Assembly: GCA_013299045.1 (NCBI GenBank)
Contig: JAAFJX010000030.1
Coordinates: 1-42,264, forward strand
Direction of reading: 5' to 3'
DNA length: 42,264 nt
From: Cytophagales bacterium
GTDB taxonomy: Bacteria; Bacteroidota; Bacteroidia; Cytophagales; Bernardetiaceae
Positions 17,760 to 27,041 of this stretch are shown here, in pieces. Below the pieces are notes generated by a model. That model saw only the letters and a list, made by a program, of their open reading frames with translations, made no database searches and was not told the origin of the DNA. Every line of letters begins with the position of its first letter. Positions within the stretch are counted from its first letter, which is position 1. The position numbers and the translations under genes were made by a program.

Positions 17760-20543
17760 CTATTCCCCCACCATCACAAAAGCGCCCCAGTAGTAAGGCT
17801 CTGGGAAACGTTTTTTGAGGTTCATTTGGGCTGTTTTGAAGGCTTGGCGCTTGCTTTGGCCTTTGAGTAGAGCTGTGTAAAATTCGGTCATCAGGGTTTG
17901 TGTGGCCTCGTCATCCACCTGCCAGAGGCTCATCAGCACGGACTTTGCACCCGCTTGCTGAAAAGCGCGTTGCAAACCAAAAACGCCCTCGCCCGCCTGT
18001 ATGTCGCCTAAGCCCGTTTCGCAAGCAGATAGCACGACGAGTTCCGTATTGTCCAACGTCAAGTTCATCACTTCTTCGGCCGTCAAAATACCGTCTTCTT
18101 TGTCTGGGTTGGGTTTTTGGCAGCCAGCTAGCAAAAGGCCAGAGCGCAGGAAAGGGTTTTTCAAAAGATTGCGGTTCATGGCTGTTTGCATATCTTGCAC
18201 TTCAGAATCCTTGATTTCGGGAATAAAAAAACCATGCGTGGCCACGTGCAAAATCGTGGGGCTTTTGAGATTTTTAACGGCTTCTTCGGTGGCGTTTTCG
18301 GCCAAAAGCAAGTTTACTTTCAGCTTTTTTTGATTGAACAAACCAAACACATTTTCCACTTCTTTCTTCGTGCCAGGCAGCAAAGAAACAGCCCCCGCCA
18401 CGCCCACAGCGGACTGCATTCCTGAAAAGCCAAGCGAGCGGTCGCGCTTTTTTTCTGGCTCTTTTTCTGTATTCTCAGCCCCATAAATGGGGTAGCCGAG
18501 CAGGTGCGCCTGATAATTCTCGTAGTTTTGGCTCAAATCGCGGCTTTTTTTATTCAGCTCTATCAAATCGCGGCTACTGCCAATGAGCTGAATATTGGCT
18601 TCTTCCAAAAGAAATTTGCCTGTTTTAGTATTTTTGAGGGTATTCAGGCTGAGTTGATGAAAAACACCATCTGGCGAAAAATAGATTTTCTTGAAGCCTT
18701 TTTTGTTCAAAGTCGATAACTTATCGGCTATAGGCTTCCAGAAGGCGTTGTAAGAAACCGTATCTTCTATTTTGAACTCAATGCAGTTTTTGTAATAGTT
18801 CAAGAATTTGTCTTCAAGTTCTTGGGCATTTTTGAAGAGATAAAAAGCTGGATAGTTTTCTGTTTGAGCCGTCAGAAAGAGAGCGATATAAGCAGAATCT
18901 GACTTGATGATTTCTATAACCACTTCATTTTTGGCTAATTTGGCTTTCACTTCCTGCCACTTGTAGGATTTTGTTTGCACGTTCTGACCAAAGAGAGCGG
19001 ATTTTTTGGACAGGTCTTTCTCCAAATCATTGATTTGGTTTTTCATTCCTTCCAAGTCCAAATTTTGCTTTTTTTGTTCTTCAAGGGGCAGTTGGTAGAG
19101 TTTGGTGTAGCTCTCACGTTGTTTTTTCCAGTTGTTGTACTGATTGACAAGAACGGTATCTCCGCTGTTTAGAATGGTATTTTTTATTTTTTGGGTAGAG
19201 GAGAAAATGATGCCTTTGGTGAAGAGGGTTTGGTCGTAGAGGTCGGCCATGATGACGGGATTCTGGATGGCGTAAATTGGATAACAATGTGCAAAATCAT
19301 TAAAGTATGATTTAATCCGTATCCAAAAATTTTGCTTTTCTGCCTCCGAAAGTATGGGGAATACACTATGAACATTAGCCTGTAGATTGTTTTCTACCTT
19401 TTGATAAATAGGTATTGCTTTATTTACATCAACCTCTTCATAAAGTTTAGCCAAATTAATAGAATTTGATATGTAAGTTAAATGGTTTGCCCCTTTTATT
19501 CGTTCAGAAATGCTTATGGCCTCTAAATAAAGGGCTTCTGCTTTATCATATTTTTTTACTTCACTGTATATGTTTGCAAGATTTGACAAGCTATTCACGT
19601 AGTTATCTAGCGATAGCGGCATATTCTGTTTATCTATTTCAATAGATAGCAAATTTAATTCCTCTGCAAGGTCATATTTTTTTTGTTTTGCAAAAACTGC
19701 GGCCAAATTAGTGCAGGCTATCGCATATTCAGGGCTATTCGTATCTACTATTTGCGCCTTAATATTCTTAGCCTCTAAGTAGAGTTCTTCTGCTTTGTCT
19801 AGTTTAAAAGAGCAAAAATAGCTTCCTGCTAAATTATTACAAACCGTTGCATACATTTCATGGTTTTTACCAAAGACTCTTTCTGTTATACTTTTAATAT
19901 CTGACCAAATTTTTTCTGCTTTATCATGAATGGAATGCTGATAATACAGAGCTGCTAGCGCATTACTAATCAAGAGATAGTCATAGCTATCTTTACCTAT
20001 TTTAGTCTCAAGTATCGCCATTGCTTCTTGCAAAATAGTTTCAGTCTCGCTGTATTTACTCTGTTCTAGATAACTATTGGCCAAGTAGTAGCATATTTTT
20101 GCATAGGAAGTGGTGTTTTTCTCACCATTCTCGATAAGAATACTGGCTGCCTCTTTAAGATATATTTCAGCTTCAGCGTATTCATTCAAATAAAGGCGTT
20201 TAAGCATACCCAAGCTAACACATTCTTTGATATGAACACTGCTGTTTCTACCATATAGTTTTTCCGTAATATCCTTGATAGATTTTTGCAGCGTAACAAG
20301 GTCTTGATACTTGCCTAAATTCATAAGAACTTGGGCACGTAGTTTGGCGGTTCTTAGGTAGGTCGTATCCCGCCCATACTGTGCCTCTGCTTTTTCAAGG
20401 GCTATTTTCAGAACCGAATCTGCCGCCAGAAAGTTTTGTTGTGTAGTTAGAACTTTCCCCAAGCTGTCTAATTGCTGCCAAGTTTGGGCTTGAACTAATG
20501 TACTCACAAAGAGCAAAAAGAGTATTAAAAACGTGTTTTTCAT
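17760..20543 (-). CDS. Exported TPR-CHAT protease, fourth gene of array (divergent copy)
   Basis: 927 residues. A signal peptide of 20 residues (ending VQAQ) is followed by about seven TPR-type repeats of about 42 residues in the first 400 residues, a helical linker, and a CHAT (caspase HetF-associated with TPR) domain from about residue 590. The catalytic pair is visible: His770 in 'ILHVATHGFF' and Cys841 in 'VVLSACETGLGD'. The end 'EPYYWGAFVMVGE' is the usual CHAT C-terminus. CHAT domains are clan CD cysteine peptidases; in known systems they cut a partner protein after a TPR sensor is engaged. The signal peptide places this one outside the cytoplasm. It shares domain order with the three genes upstream, but its CHAT part is clearly different. 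It starts 30 bases after the previous stop and is last in the operon. Confidence 0.88.
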   Translation of the reverse strand: MKNTFLILFLLFVSTLVQAQTWQQLDSLGKVLTTQQNFLAADSVLKIALEKAEAQYGRDTTYLRTAKLRAQVLMNLGKYQDLVTLQKSIKDITEKLYGRNSSVHIKECVSLGMLKRLYLNEYAEAEIYLKEAASILIENGEKNTTSYAKICYYLANSYLEQSKYSETETILQEAMAILETKIGKDSYDYLLISNALAALYYQHSIHDKAEKIWSDIKSITERVFGKNHEMYATVCNNLAGSYFCSFKLDKAEELYLEAKNIKAQIVDTNSPEYAIACTNLAAVFAKQKKYDLAEELNLLSIEIDKQNMPLSLDNYVNSLSNLANIYSEVKKYDKAEALYLEAISISERIKGANHLTYISNSINLAKLYEEVDVNKAIPIYQKVENNLQANVHSVFPILSEAEKQNFWIRIKSYFNDFAHCYPIYAIQNPVIMADLYDQTLFTKGIIFSSTQKIKNTILNSGDTVLVNQYNNWKKQRESYTKLYQLPLEEQKKQNLDLEGMKNQINDLEKDLSKKSALFGQNVQTKSYKWQEVKAKLAKNEVVIEIIKSDSAYIALFLTAQTENYPAFYLFKNAQELEDKFLNYYKNCIEFKIEDTVSYNAFWKPIADKLSTLNKKGFKKIYFSPDGVFHQLSLNTLKNTKTGKFLLEEANIQLIGSSRDLIELNKKSRDLSQNYENYQAHLLGYPIYGAENTEKEPEKKRDRSLGFSGMQSAVGVAGAVSLLPGTKKEVENVFGLFNQKKLKVNLLLAENATEEAVKNLKSPTILHVATHGFFIPEIKDSEVQDMQTAMNRNLLKNPFLRSGLLLAGCQKPNPDKEDGILTAEEVMNLTLDNTELVVLSACETGLGDIQAGEGVFGLQRAFQQAGAKSVLMSLWQVDDEATQTLMTEFYTALLKGQSKRQAFKTAQMNLKKRFPEPYYWGAFVMVGE

Positions 20544-20573
20544 TGTGTTTTTTTGTTTTAATTACTGAACTCT

Positions 20574-23500
20574 CTATTCCCCCACCATCACAAAAGCGCC
20601 CCAGTAGTAAGGTTCTGGGTGTTGCTTTTTGATGATTGCTTGGGCTTCTTTGAAGGCTTGTCGGGCTTTGTTGCTTTCTGCAAATTTCTGGTAGAAAGTG
20701 GTCATCAACTTTTGCGTTACGGCATCGTCCACCTTCCACATAGACATGACGATGGACTTTGCACCCGCCACTTTGAAAGCCCGTTGCAAGCCATAAACGC
20801 CCTCTCCTGCCTTTACGTCGCCCAGGCCTGTTTCGCAAGCCGACAAAACCACTAAATCTGTTTCGTCTAAGTCTAGGTTTGCGGCCTCAAGGGCGGTCAA
20901 GATACCGTCCTCCACGTCTGGTTTCATTTCCGCACGCGTGTAGTCGCTGACACCTGTGAGCAAGAGGCCAGAGCGCAACATAGGGTTCACCTTCTCATTT
21001 TTTTCTTTGGAATCAATGAAAAAGCCGTGCGTGGAAAGATGCAGAACTTTGGGGTTCTTTATTTTTTTGATATTTTCTTCGGTGGCGTTTTTTTCCATCA
21101 AAACTTTTGTTTGGTAATTCTTTTTGTTCAGAATCTCATAAATAGTTTCTACTTCTTTTTTTGTTCCGGGCAAAAGGCTCACTTGCTGAAAGTTCGCGAA
21201 GGCTCGCGTGCTATCTGCCAAAATTTCGCGCATTCGGGCTGCGTCCGCATTTTGCGTTTGTAGGTCGTAGAGCGGGTAGCCCAAGAGTTCGGCCTTAAGG
21301 GTTTTATTTTCAGATTTGCCAAAGGCCAAAATATCTTTGGTGTTGGTTACCAAATGCAGCTCTATTTCGTCCAGAACAAACTTTTTGGTCTTGGGGTTCT
21401 GCAAGGTGTTCAGGGAAATTTGGTTATAAATGCCGTCTGGTGAGAAATATACTTTTTTGATGCCCTTCAAATTACTGGCTATGGGTTGCCAAAACTGAGC
21501 ATAAGATAAAGAATCTTTTTGGAGGAACTGTATAGCGTTTTTCTGGTAAATAGCAAAGTCTTTTTCGAGTTCTTTACCATTTTTGAGCAGAATAATTTCG
21601 GGCTTCTTGCTGTTTTTCTTAACAATGAGAGCGGCATAATAAATGGTATCGGACAAATAATAGATGTAGTACTTTGGAAAATTGGGCGCTTTCGCTACAT
21701 CAGAAGTATCTGTAATGCTATCATGGACTCCAAATTTATTGAAACGAACTATCTCTATGGCTGCTTCATTTTTTTTGAGTGTTTTTTGAATATCCTTCCA
21801 AGACGTTTGTTTTTTGTCGGTCAGGGTAGCAAAGGCTTCTGATTTTAGGGATAGTTCTTTTTCTAAATCCTCGTTCAAGCTCTGGAGGGACTCCATTTCA
21901 ATACTTTTTTGTTTGCGTTCTTCTTGAGTCATTTGGCTAGCCCGAATAATTTTTTCTTTAATGCTATTCCATTCTGCGTACTTTTTGATTAGAGCGGAGT
22001 CGCCGCTATTCAAAATTCTATTTCGTATTTTTTGAGTCGCCTGCATCAAAACGGCTTTTGTGGCGAGCTGGAGGTCATAAAGCGCCTCTGTATCAATTTC
22101 AGGTCTCGCAATAGCGTAGGAGCCATAAACGCTTATCTTTCTTAGCAATACTTCATTGTAAAAACCTTCTCTTTGGAGTTCGCTCAAATATGGAAATTGT
22201 AGCGAGATTTGTTCTAAGACCCAGTTTTTGATAGAGGTCTGCTCTTTAAATGACACATCTTTATTCCCTTTTAGCCAGTTTAAGCGAGCAAATCCTTGTA
22301 GTGTATAAACGTAGTCTGGGTGTTTTTCTCCTAAACTTGCTTTCAAAATCTGAAGAGCCTCCTCAAATAGTGTTTGTGCAAGTTGATAGTTTTGAGTATC
22401 CATATAAAAAAGAGCCAGGCTTAAAAGACTCCTGGCGTATTGCTCATGTTGGTTGCCTAATACACTTTTTTTAATTCTTATATCTTCTTTCAGAAAGGCC
22501 TCAGCTTTAGAAAAGTGCCCCACCGCTGAATAGATATTGGCCAGATTGCCAATTGTTTGGGCATAATCAGGGTGTTCTGTACCTAAAATTTCCTTTTGTA
22601 TGGCAGCAGCTTTCTTGAGTAAAGTCTCTGCTTCGGCATAATGCTCATTCATAGTAGCAACTATACCCAGATTATTAAGAAGACCAGCATAATTGATATG
22701 TTTTTCCCCAAATATTTCTTTATAGATTGCCAAACTCTCCTTATACTGCTGTTCAGCAAGTAAATAACAACCCATTTGTCTATATAAATTGGCTAAGCCA
22801 TTGACGATGAGTGCATAGTCTGGGTGTTTGCGCCCTACTAGTTCTTTTTTCAATCTAAGGCTTTCTTTATAAAGCGGCTCTGCTATAGTAAAATAGCCCA
22901 TATCTTTGTATGAAGTAGCCAGATTAAAGAGATTGCTTGAATAGGTTGTATGCTTTTCGCCTAAAGACTCTTTATAAATATTAGAAGCTTCAAGATAATA
23001 CTTTTTAGCGTTTTCATAAAGTCCTAGCTTTTTGTAAAGTCTTGCTAAACTGGTGAGCGCATCGGCATACTCTAGGTGCTTTTCACCGAACGTCTTTTTC
23101 TTTGATATGAGATATTCATCATAATAAACTTCGGAGTTTTTATAATCTGCCGTTTCATAATAAAGCATTCCTAAAGCCTTGAGCGATGACGTATATTCAA
23201 CACCCTTTTTTGAAAAAATTTCAGTACGAATAGCCAATGCCTCTTTGAGAAAAGTCTCGGCCAATTTAGCTTGTTTGCCCTTGTATATAGGCACAAAAAA
23301 TAAACCTAAATTATTTAGTGCGTGGGCATAAATTTCACTCTTAGGTGCAAAATCCTTGCACAAGGCCACATTTTCATAGAGAAGTGCGCTAGATTTTGCG
23401 CTATCCGAAACGTAGATACTCGCTTGACCGAAGGAGTTTCTCACTTTCAAAAAAGCTGCGGATTTTCTTGTAGAGTCTTTCTCTATTTGAGGCAAAATTT

Positions 23501-23639
23501 CCTCACAAAGACTGGTGGCTTTTCCAAAATATCTGTTCTGGATTAAAGAATCTAGTATATGCACATCCGTTTTCCAAACTTGAGCACAAATACTTGTTGT
23601 GTGTAGCAATAAAAACAGAGAAAGAAAGATAAGTTTCAT
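20574..23639 (-). CDS. Exported TPR-CHAT protease, third gene of array
   Basis: 1021 residues from the ATG at 23639, which opens a signal peptide (MKLIFLSLFLLLHTTSICAQ). The frame runs 39 bases further upstream, but that would hide the leader. Roughly nine TPR repeats of 42 residues fill about residues 60-450, mostly ending in 'LGEKHPDYA'-like linkers as in kinesin-light-chain-type TPRs. A helical connector and the CHAT domain follow, with His871 (LHLSTHGFF) and Cys935 (VVLSACETGLGD). The last 620 bases of coding sequence are identical by eye to those of the first gene of the array. Upstream of that the two diverge, and some patches match the second gene instead. The spacing to the second gene is 42 bases. 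The target of the protease is unknown. Confidence 0.88.
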   Translation of the reverse strand: MKLIFLSLFLLLHTTSICAQVWKTDVHILDSLIQNRYFGKATSLCEEILPQIEKDSTRKSAAFLKVRNSFGQASIYVSDSAKSSALLYENVALCKDFAPKSEIYAHALNNLGLFFVPIYKGKQAKLAETFLKEALAIRTEIFSKKGVEYTSSLKALGMLYYETADYKNSEVYYDEYLISKKKTFGEKHLEYADALTSLARLYKKLGLYENAKKYYLEASNIYKESLGEKHTTYSSNLFNLATSYKDMGYFTIAEPLYKESLRLKKELVGRKHPDYALIVNGLANLYRQMGCYLLAEQQYKESLAIYKEIFGEKHINYAGLLNNLGIVATMNEHYAEAETLLKKAAAIQKEILGTEHPDYAQTIGNLANIYSAVGHFSKAEAFLKEDIRIKKSVLGNQHEQYARSLLSLALFYMDTQNYQLAQTLFEEALQILKASLGEKHPDYVYTLQGFARLNWLKGNKDVSFKEQTSIKNWVLEQISLQFPYLSELQREGFYNEVLLRKISVYGSYAIARPEIDTEALYDLQLATKAVLMQATQKIRNRILNSGDSALIKKYAEWNSIKEKIIRASQMTQEERKQKSIEMESLQSLNEDLEKELSLKSEAFATLTDKKQTSWKDIQKTLKKNEAAIEIVRFNKFGVHDSITDTSDVAKAPNFPKYYIYYLSDTIYYAALIVKKNSKKPEIILLKNGKELEKDFAIYQKNAIQFLQKDSLSYAQFWQPIASNLKGIKKVYFSPDGIYNQISLNTLQNPKTKKFVLDEIELHLVTNTKDILAFGKSENKTLKAELLGYPLYDLQTQNADAARMREILADSTRAFANFQQVSLLPGTKKEVETIYEILNKKNYQTKVLMEKNATEENIKKIKNPKVLHLSTHGFFIDSKEKNEKVNPMLRSGLLLTGVSDYTRAEMKPDVEDGILTALEAANLDLDETDLVVLSACETGLGDVKAGEGVYGLQRAFKVAGAKSIVMSMWKVDDAVTQKLMTTFYQKFAESNKARQAFKEAQAIIKKQHPEPYYWGAFVMVGE
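20575..21194 (-). repeat. 3'-end repeat, copy in third CHAT gene
   Basis: About 620 bases at the 3' end of the third CHAT gene that show no difference by eye from 27043-27662, including third codon positions. The first mismatch is at 21195. Covers the catalytic His and Cys codons. Confidence 0.85.
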
Positions 23640-23681
23640 ATTCGTCAGTTTTAATTTTTTTAATCTTAAAAATAACAAAGT

Positions 23682-26600
23682 TCATTCCCCCACCATCACA
23701 AAAGCGCCCCAGTAATATGGCTCTGGGTGTTGCTTTTTGATGATTGCTTGGGCTTCTTTGAAGGCTTGTCGGGCTTTGTTGCTTTCTGCAAATTTCTGGT
23801 AGAAAGTGGTCATCAACTTTTGCGTTACGGCATCGTCCACCTTCCACATAGACATCACAATGGACTTTGCGCCCGCCACTTTGAAAGCCCGTTGCAAGCC
23901 ATAAACGCCCTCTCCTGCCTTTACGTCGCCCAGGCCTGTTTCGCAAGCCGACAAAACCACCAAATCTGTTTCGTCTAAGTCTAGGTTTGCGGCTTCGAGG
24001 GCAGTCAGAATGCCGTCTTCGGTGTCTGGTTTCACCTCGGCACGCGTGTAGTCGCTGACACCTGTGAGCAAGAGGCCAGAGCGCAACATAGGGTTCACCT
24101 TCTCATTTTTTTCTTTGGAATCAATGAAAAAGCCGTGCGTGGAAAGATGTAGAATTTTAGGATTCTTCACTTTTTTGATATTTTCTTCGGTGGCACTTTT
24201 TTCCATCAAAACTTTTGTTTGGTAATTCTTTTTGTTCAGAATCTCATAAATAGTTTCTACTTCTTTTTTTGTTCCGGGCAAAAGGCTCACTTGCTGAAAG
24301 TTGGCAAAGGCACGTGTGCTGTCTGCCAAAACTTCGCGCATTCGGGCGTTGTCCGCATTTTGCGTTTGTAGGTCGTAGAGCGGGTAGCCCAAGAGTTCGG
24401 CCTTGAGGGTTTTGTTTTCAGATTTGCCGAAGGCCAAAATATCTTTGGTGTTGGTTACCAAATGCAGCTCTATTTCGTCCAGAACAAACTTTTTGGTCTT
24501 GGGGTTCTGCAAGGTGTTCAGGGAAATTTGGTTATAAATGCCGTCTGGTGAGAAGAAAACTTTTTTGATACCCTTCAAATTCTGTGCAATAGGCTTCCAG
24601 AATTGGTCGTAGGAAATTAAATCTTCCTGCATGAACTGAATTGTATTTTTTTGATAGACCGCAAATTTTTCTTCCAGTTCATTGCCGTTTTTGAGCAGGA
24701 CAATTTTGGGCTGCTTGCTGTTCTTTTTGAGGATGAGAGCGGCGTAGTAAATGGTGTCTGTTAAACCCCAAAGTGGGTATTGGGGGGAAATCGGGGCTTG
24801 GGTTACATCTGAGGTATCAGTTATAATTCTGTGGACACCGTACTTGTTGATACGGACTATCTCTATGGCAGCTTCGCCTTTTTTAAGCGTTTTTTGAATG
24901 TCTTGCCATGAAGTACTTTTTTTATCGGTTAAGGAGGCAAATGTCTCAGATTTTAGAGATAAATTTTTCTCTAAAGTTTCGCTTAATTCACCGAGAGAAT
25001 CCAACTTGATGCCTTTTTCTTGCCGCTCTTTCTGGCTCATCTCATTGACTTTGATAATTTGTTGTTTAAGCGTGTTCCATTCCCAATATTTTTGAATCAA
25101 AGCCGTATCTCCACTATTCAAGATGCGGTTTTTTATTTTCTGGGAGGCTTGCATCAGAAGGGCCTTGGTGGAAAGTTGCAAATCATAGAGTTCTGTAGCA
25201 TTTATTTTGGGCATTTCTATGACAAGGCTGCTGTATATGTTGAGGTATTGTTTTACTTTTTGGTTGTAGAATGCCTCCTTTTGCACCTCGCTGAGGCTAG
25301 GAAGTTGCAGCTCGGTTTGCTTTACGCACCAGTTTTTTACATGAGTAAACTCCCTGTATGCTATTTCTTTTTTTCTTAAATGCCAATTTAAGAGTGCTTG
25401 AGCTTCCAACAAAAAGATATAATTGGGGTGGTTTTCGCCCAAAACTTCTTTCTGAGTTTGCATGGCTTCATTCAGAAATGATTCGGCGAGGCTATAGTTG
25501 CGAATATTCCGATAGAGAATCGCGAAGTTGCCCATTAAACTAAGATACTCAGGGTGCTTTTCGCCCAAAACTTCTTTGCGGATTTGCAGAACTTGTTTAT
25601 AGAGCGATTCTGCCGCGTAGTAATTGCCCATTGCGAAATACAGACCTGCTAAATTGTTCAAAGAGGCAGCATAGTCTGGGTGTTTTTCTCCAAAAATATC
25701 CTTGAGGATATGCCCTGCTTGTTTGTACAAAGGTACAGCAGCGTTGTACTCAGCATTTTTCTCATAAAAAAGGGCTAAATTATTCAAAGAAACAGCATAA
25801 TCAGGGTGCTTTTCGCCCAAAACTTCTTTGCGGATTTGCATAGCTTGTTTGTATAGCGGCTCAGCAGCCCCATAGTTGCCCATAGCAAGGTATAAATTCG
25901 CCAAATTATTTAGAGATGTAGCATAAGTATGATGCTTTTCACCGAAAACCTCTTTCTGGATTTGAAGGGCTTGTTTGTAGAGCTGCTCAGCAGCCACGTA
26001 GTTGCCCATGTCGTAGTATAAAATAGACAGACCATTTATAGAGGAGGCATAATCTGGGTGCTTTTCACCCAGAATATCTTTTCGGATTTGCATGGCCTGC
26101 TTGTAGAGCGGCTCCGACGCACTGTAGTAGCCCATGTTCCAGTACAAATTTGCCAAATTATTCAAAGCAGCAGCATAACTAGGGTGTTTTTCGCCAAGTA
26201 TTTCTTTGCGGATTTGCGCAACCTGTTTGTAGAGGGGTTCTGCCGCGCTATAATTGCTTGTTGCGAGATAGAAACCCGCCAAATTGCTTACCGAAACAAT
26301 ATAGTCCAGATGTTTTTCACCAAGCACTTCTCTGCGGATTTGCATGGCCTGCTTGTAGATTGGTTCTGAGAGACTATACTTGCCCATGCTCCAATATAAA
26401 TTTGCCAAATTATTCAAGGCAGCAGCATAGCTTGCGTGTTTTTCACCCACTACTTCTCTACGAATTTGAATGACTTGTTTATAAATTAGTTCAGCAGCTG
26501 TATAGTTGTTCATATCATAGTACAAAATGCCCAAACTAGTGAGAGAACTGGAATAATCAAGGTGCTTTGTACCCAACGCTTCTTCCCGTACTGCTATGCT

Positions 26601-26996
26601 TTGCTTGATAAACTCCTCGCTTTTTTTAGGATTATTTCCTTTTCCTTTGGGGCTATAAAAAGAGCCTGCATTTTGCAGGGCTGTGCCATAAGCAGCTGTT
26701 TTTTCGCCAAAACTCTTTGCTAAATCAATATTTTCTAACAAAAACGCCTCTGCTTTTTCCTTCTCACCTACAAAAGTCATACAACGCCCCAGCCCATTTC
26801 TAGCATTCAGATAAGCAGCAGATTTTTTGGTAGAATCTTTTTGTATCAAGGGCAAAACTTGCTCATAAAATTGCACAGCGCCGTTAAAATCCCGTTTTTG
26901 CATCAAAGAATCAGCCTTTTTATAGGTTTCTTGCCAAGTTTGGGCTAAAAGGGGTGTACTTTGCAGGAGTAGGAAAATGAAAAGGCAGTATTTCAT
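23682..26996 (-). CDS. Exported TPR-CHAT protease, second gene of array (longest TPR run)
   Basis: 1104 residues from the ATG at 26996, with signal peptide MKYCLFIFLLLQSTPLLAQ. About eleven TPR repeats; nine of them (residues 148-525) are nearly regular 42-residue units of the form 'YAxSLNNLANLYxxMGNYxAAExLYKQAxQIRKEVLGEKHPD'. This regularity is also seen at DNA level as a 126-base period. A connector follows, then the CHAT domain with His954 and Cys1018. The final 300 residues match the first and third genes with only scattered changes. Compared with its neighbours it has the longest and most uniform repeat array, which suggests recent repeat multiplication. Cytoplasmic CHAT proteins have no leader, so export is the odd feature here too. 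Confidence 0.88.
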   Translation of the reverse strand: MKYCLFIFLLLQSTPLLAQTWQETYKKADSLMQKRDFNGAVQFYEQVLPLIQKDSTKKSAAYLNARNGLGRCMTFVGEKEKAEAFLLENIDLAKSFGEKTAAYGTALQNAGSFYSPKGKGNNPKKSEEFIKQSIAVREEALGTKHLDYSSSLTSLGILYYDMNNYTAAELIYKQVIQIRREVVGEKHASYAAALNNLANLYWSMGKYSLSEPIYKQAMQIRREVLGEKHLDYIVSVSNLAGFYLATSNYSAAEPLYKQVAQIRKEILGEKHPSYAAALNNLANLYWNMGYYSASEPLYKQAMQIRKDILGEKHPDYASSINGLSILYYDMGNYVAAEQLYKQALQIQKEVFGEKHHTYATSLNNLANLYLAMGNYGAAEPLYKQAMQIRKEVLGEKHPDYAVSLNNLALFYEKNAEYNAAVPLYKQAGHILKDIFGEKHPDYAASLNNLAGLYFAMGNYYAAESLYKQVLQIRKEVLGEKHPEYLSLMGNFAILYRNIRNYSLAESFLNEAMQTQKEVLGENHPNYIFLLEAQALLNWHLRKKEIAYREFTHVKNWCVKQTELQLPSLSEVQKEAFYNQKVKQYLNIYSSLVIEMPKINATELYDLQLSTKALLMQASQKIKNRILNSGDTALIQKYWEWNTLKQQIIKVNEMSQKERQEKGIKLDSLGELSETLEKNLSLKSETFASLTDKKSTSWQDIQKTLKKGEAAIEIVRINKYGVHRIITDTSDVTQAPISPQYPLWGLTDTIYYAALILKKNSKQPKIVLLKNGNELEEKFAVYQKNTIQFMQEDLISYDQFWKPIAQNLKGIKKVFFSPDGIYNQISLNTLQNPKTKKFVLDEIELHLVTNTKDILAFGKSENKTLKAELLGYPLYDLQTQNADNARMREVLADSTRAFANFQQVSLLPGTKKEVETIYEILNKKNYQTKVLMEKSATEENIKKVKNPKILHLSTHGFFIDSKEKNEKVNPMLRSGLLLTGVSDYTRAEVKPDTEDGILTALEAANLDLDETDLVVLSACETGLGDVKAGEGVYGLQRAFKVAGAKSIVMSMWKVDDAVTQKLMTTFYQKFAESNKARQAFKEAQAIIKKQHPEPYYWGAFVMVGE
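23683..24302 (-). repeat. 3'-end repeat, copy in second CHAT gene
   Basis: The corresponding segment of the second gene. It is highly similar to the other two but carries scattered, mostly synonymous changes (for example agtaatatggctct for agtagtaaggttct near 23710). Confidence 0.8.
25422..26555 (-). repeat. 126-base tandem repeats encoding TPR units
   Basis: Nine consecutive in-frame units of 126 bases (42 residues each) within the second CHAT gene. For instance, the string CCCAAAACTTCTTTGCGGAT recurs at about 25567 and again 252 bases later. The units differ enough to be old, but share long runs of DNA identity. Confidence 0.8.
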
Positions 26997-27041
26997 ACAA
27001 TGAGCATTTAGTTGCAAATCAAACTACAAAAACTAAGCCTT

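Noticed and set aside
25422-26555. CRISPR-like regular repeats
   Set aside because: The period is 126 bases with no short constant repeat plus unique spacer; the units are in-frame TPR codons.
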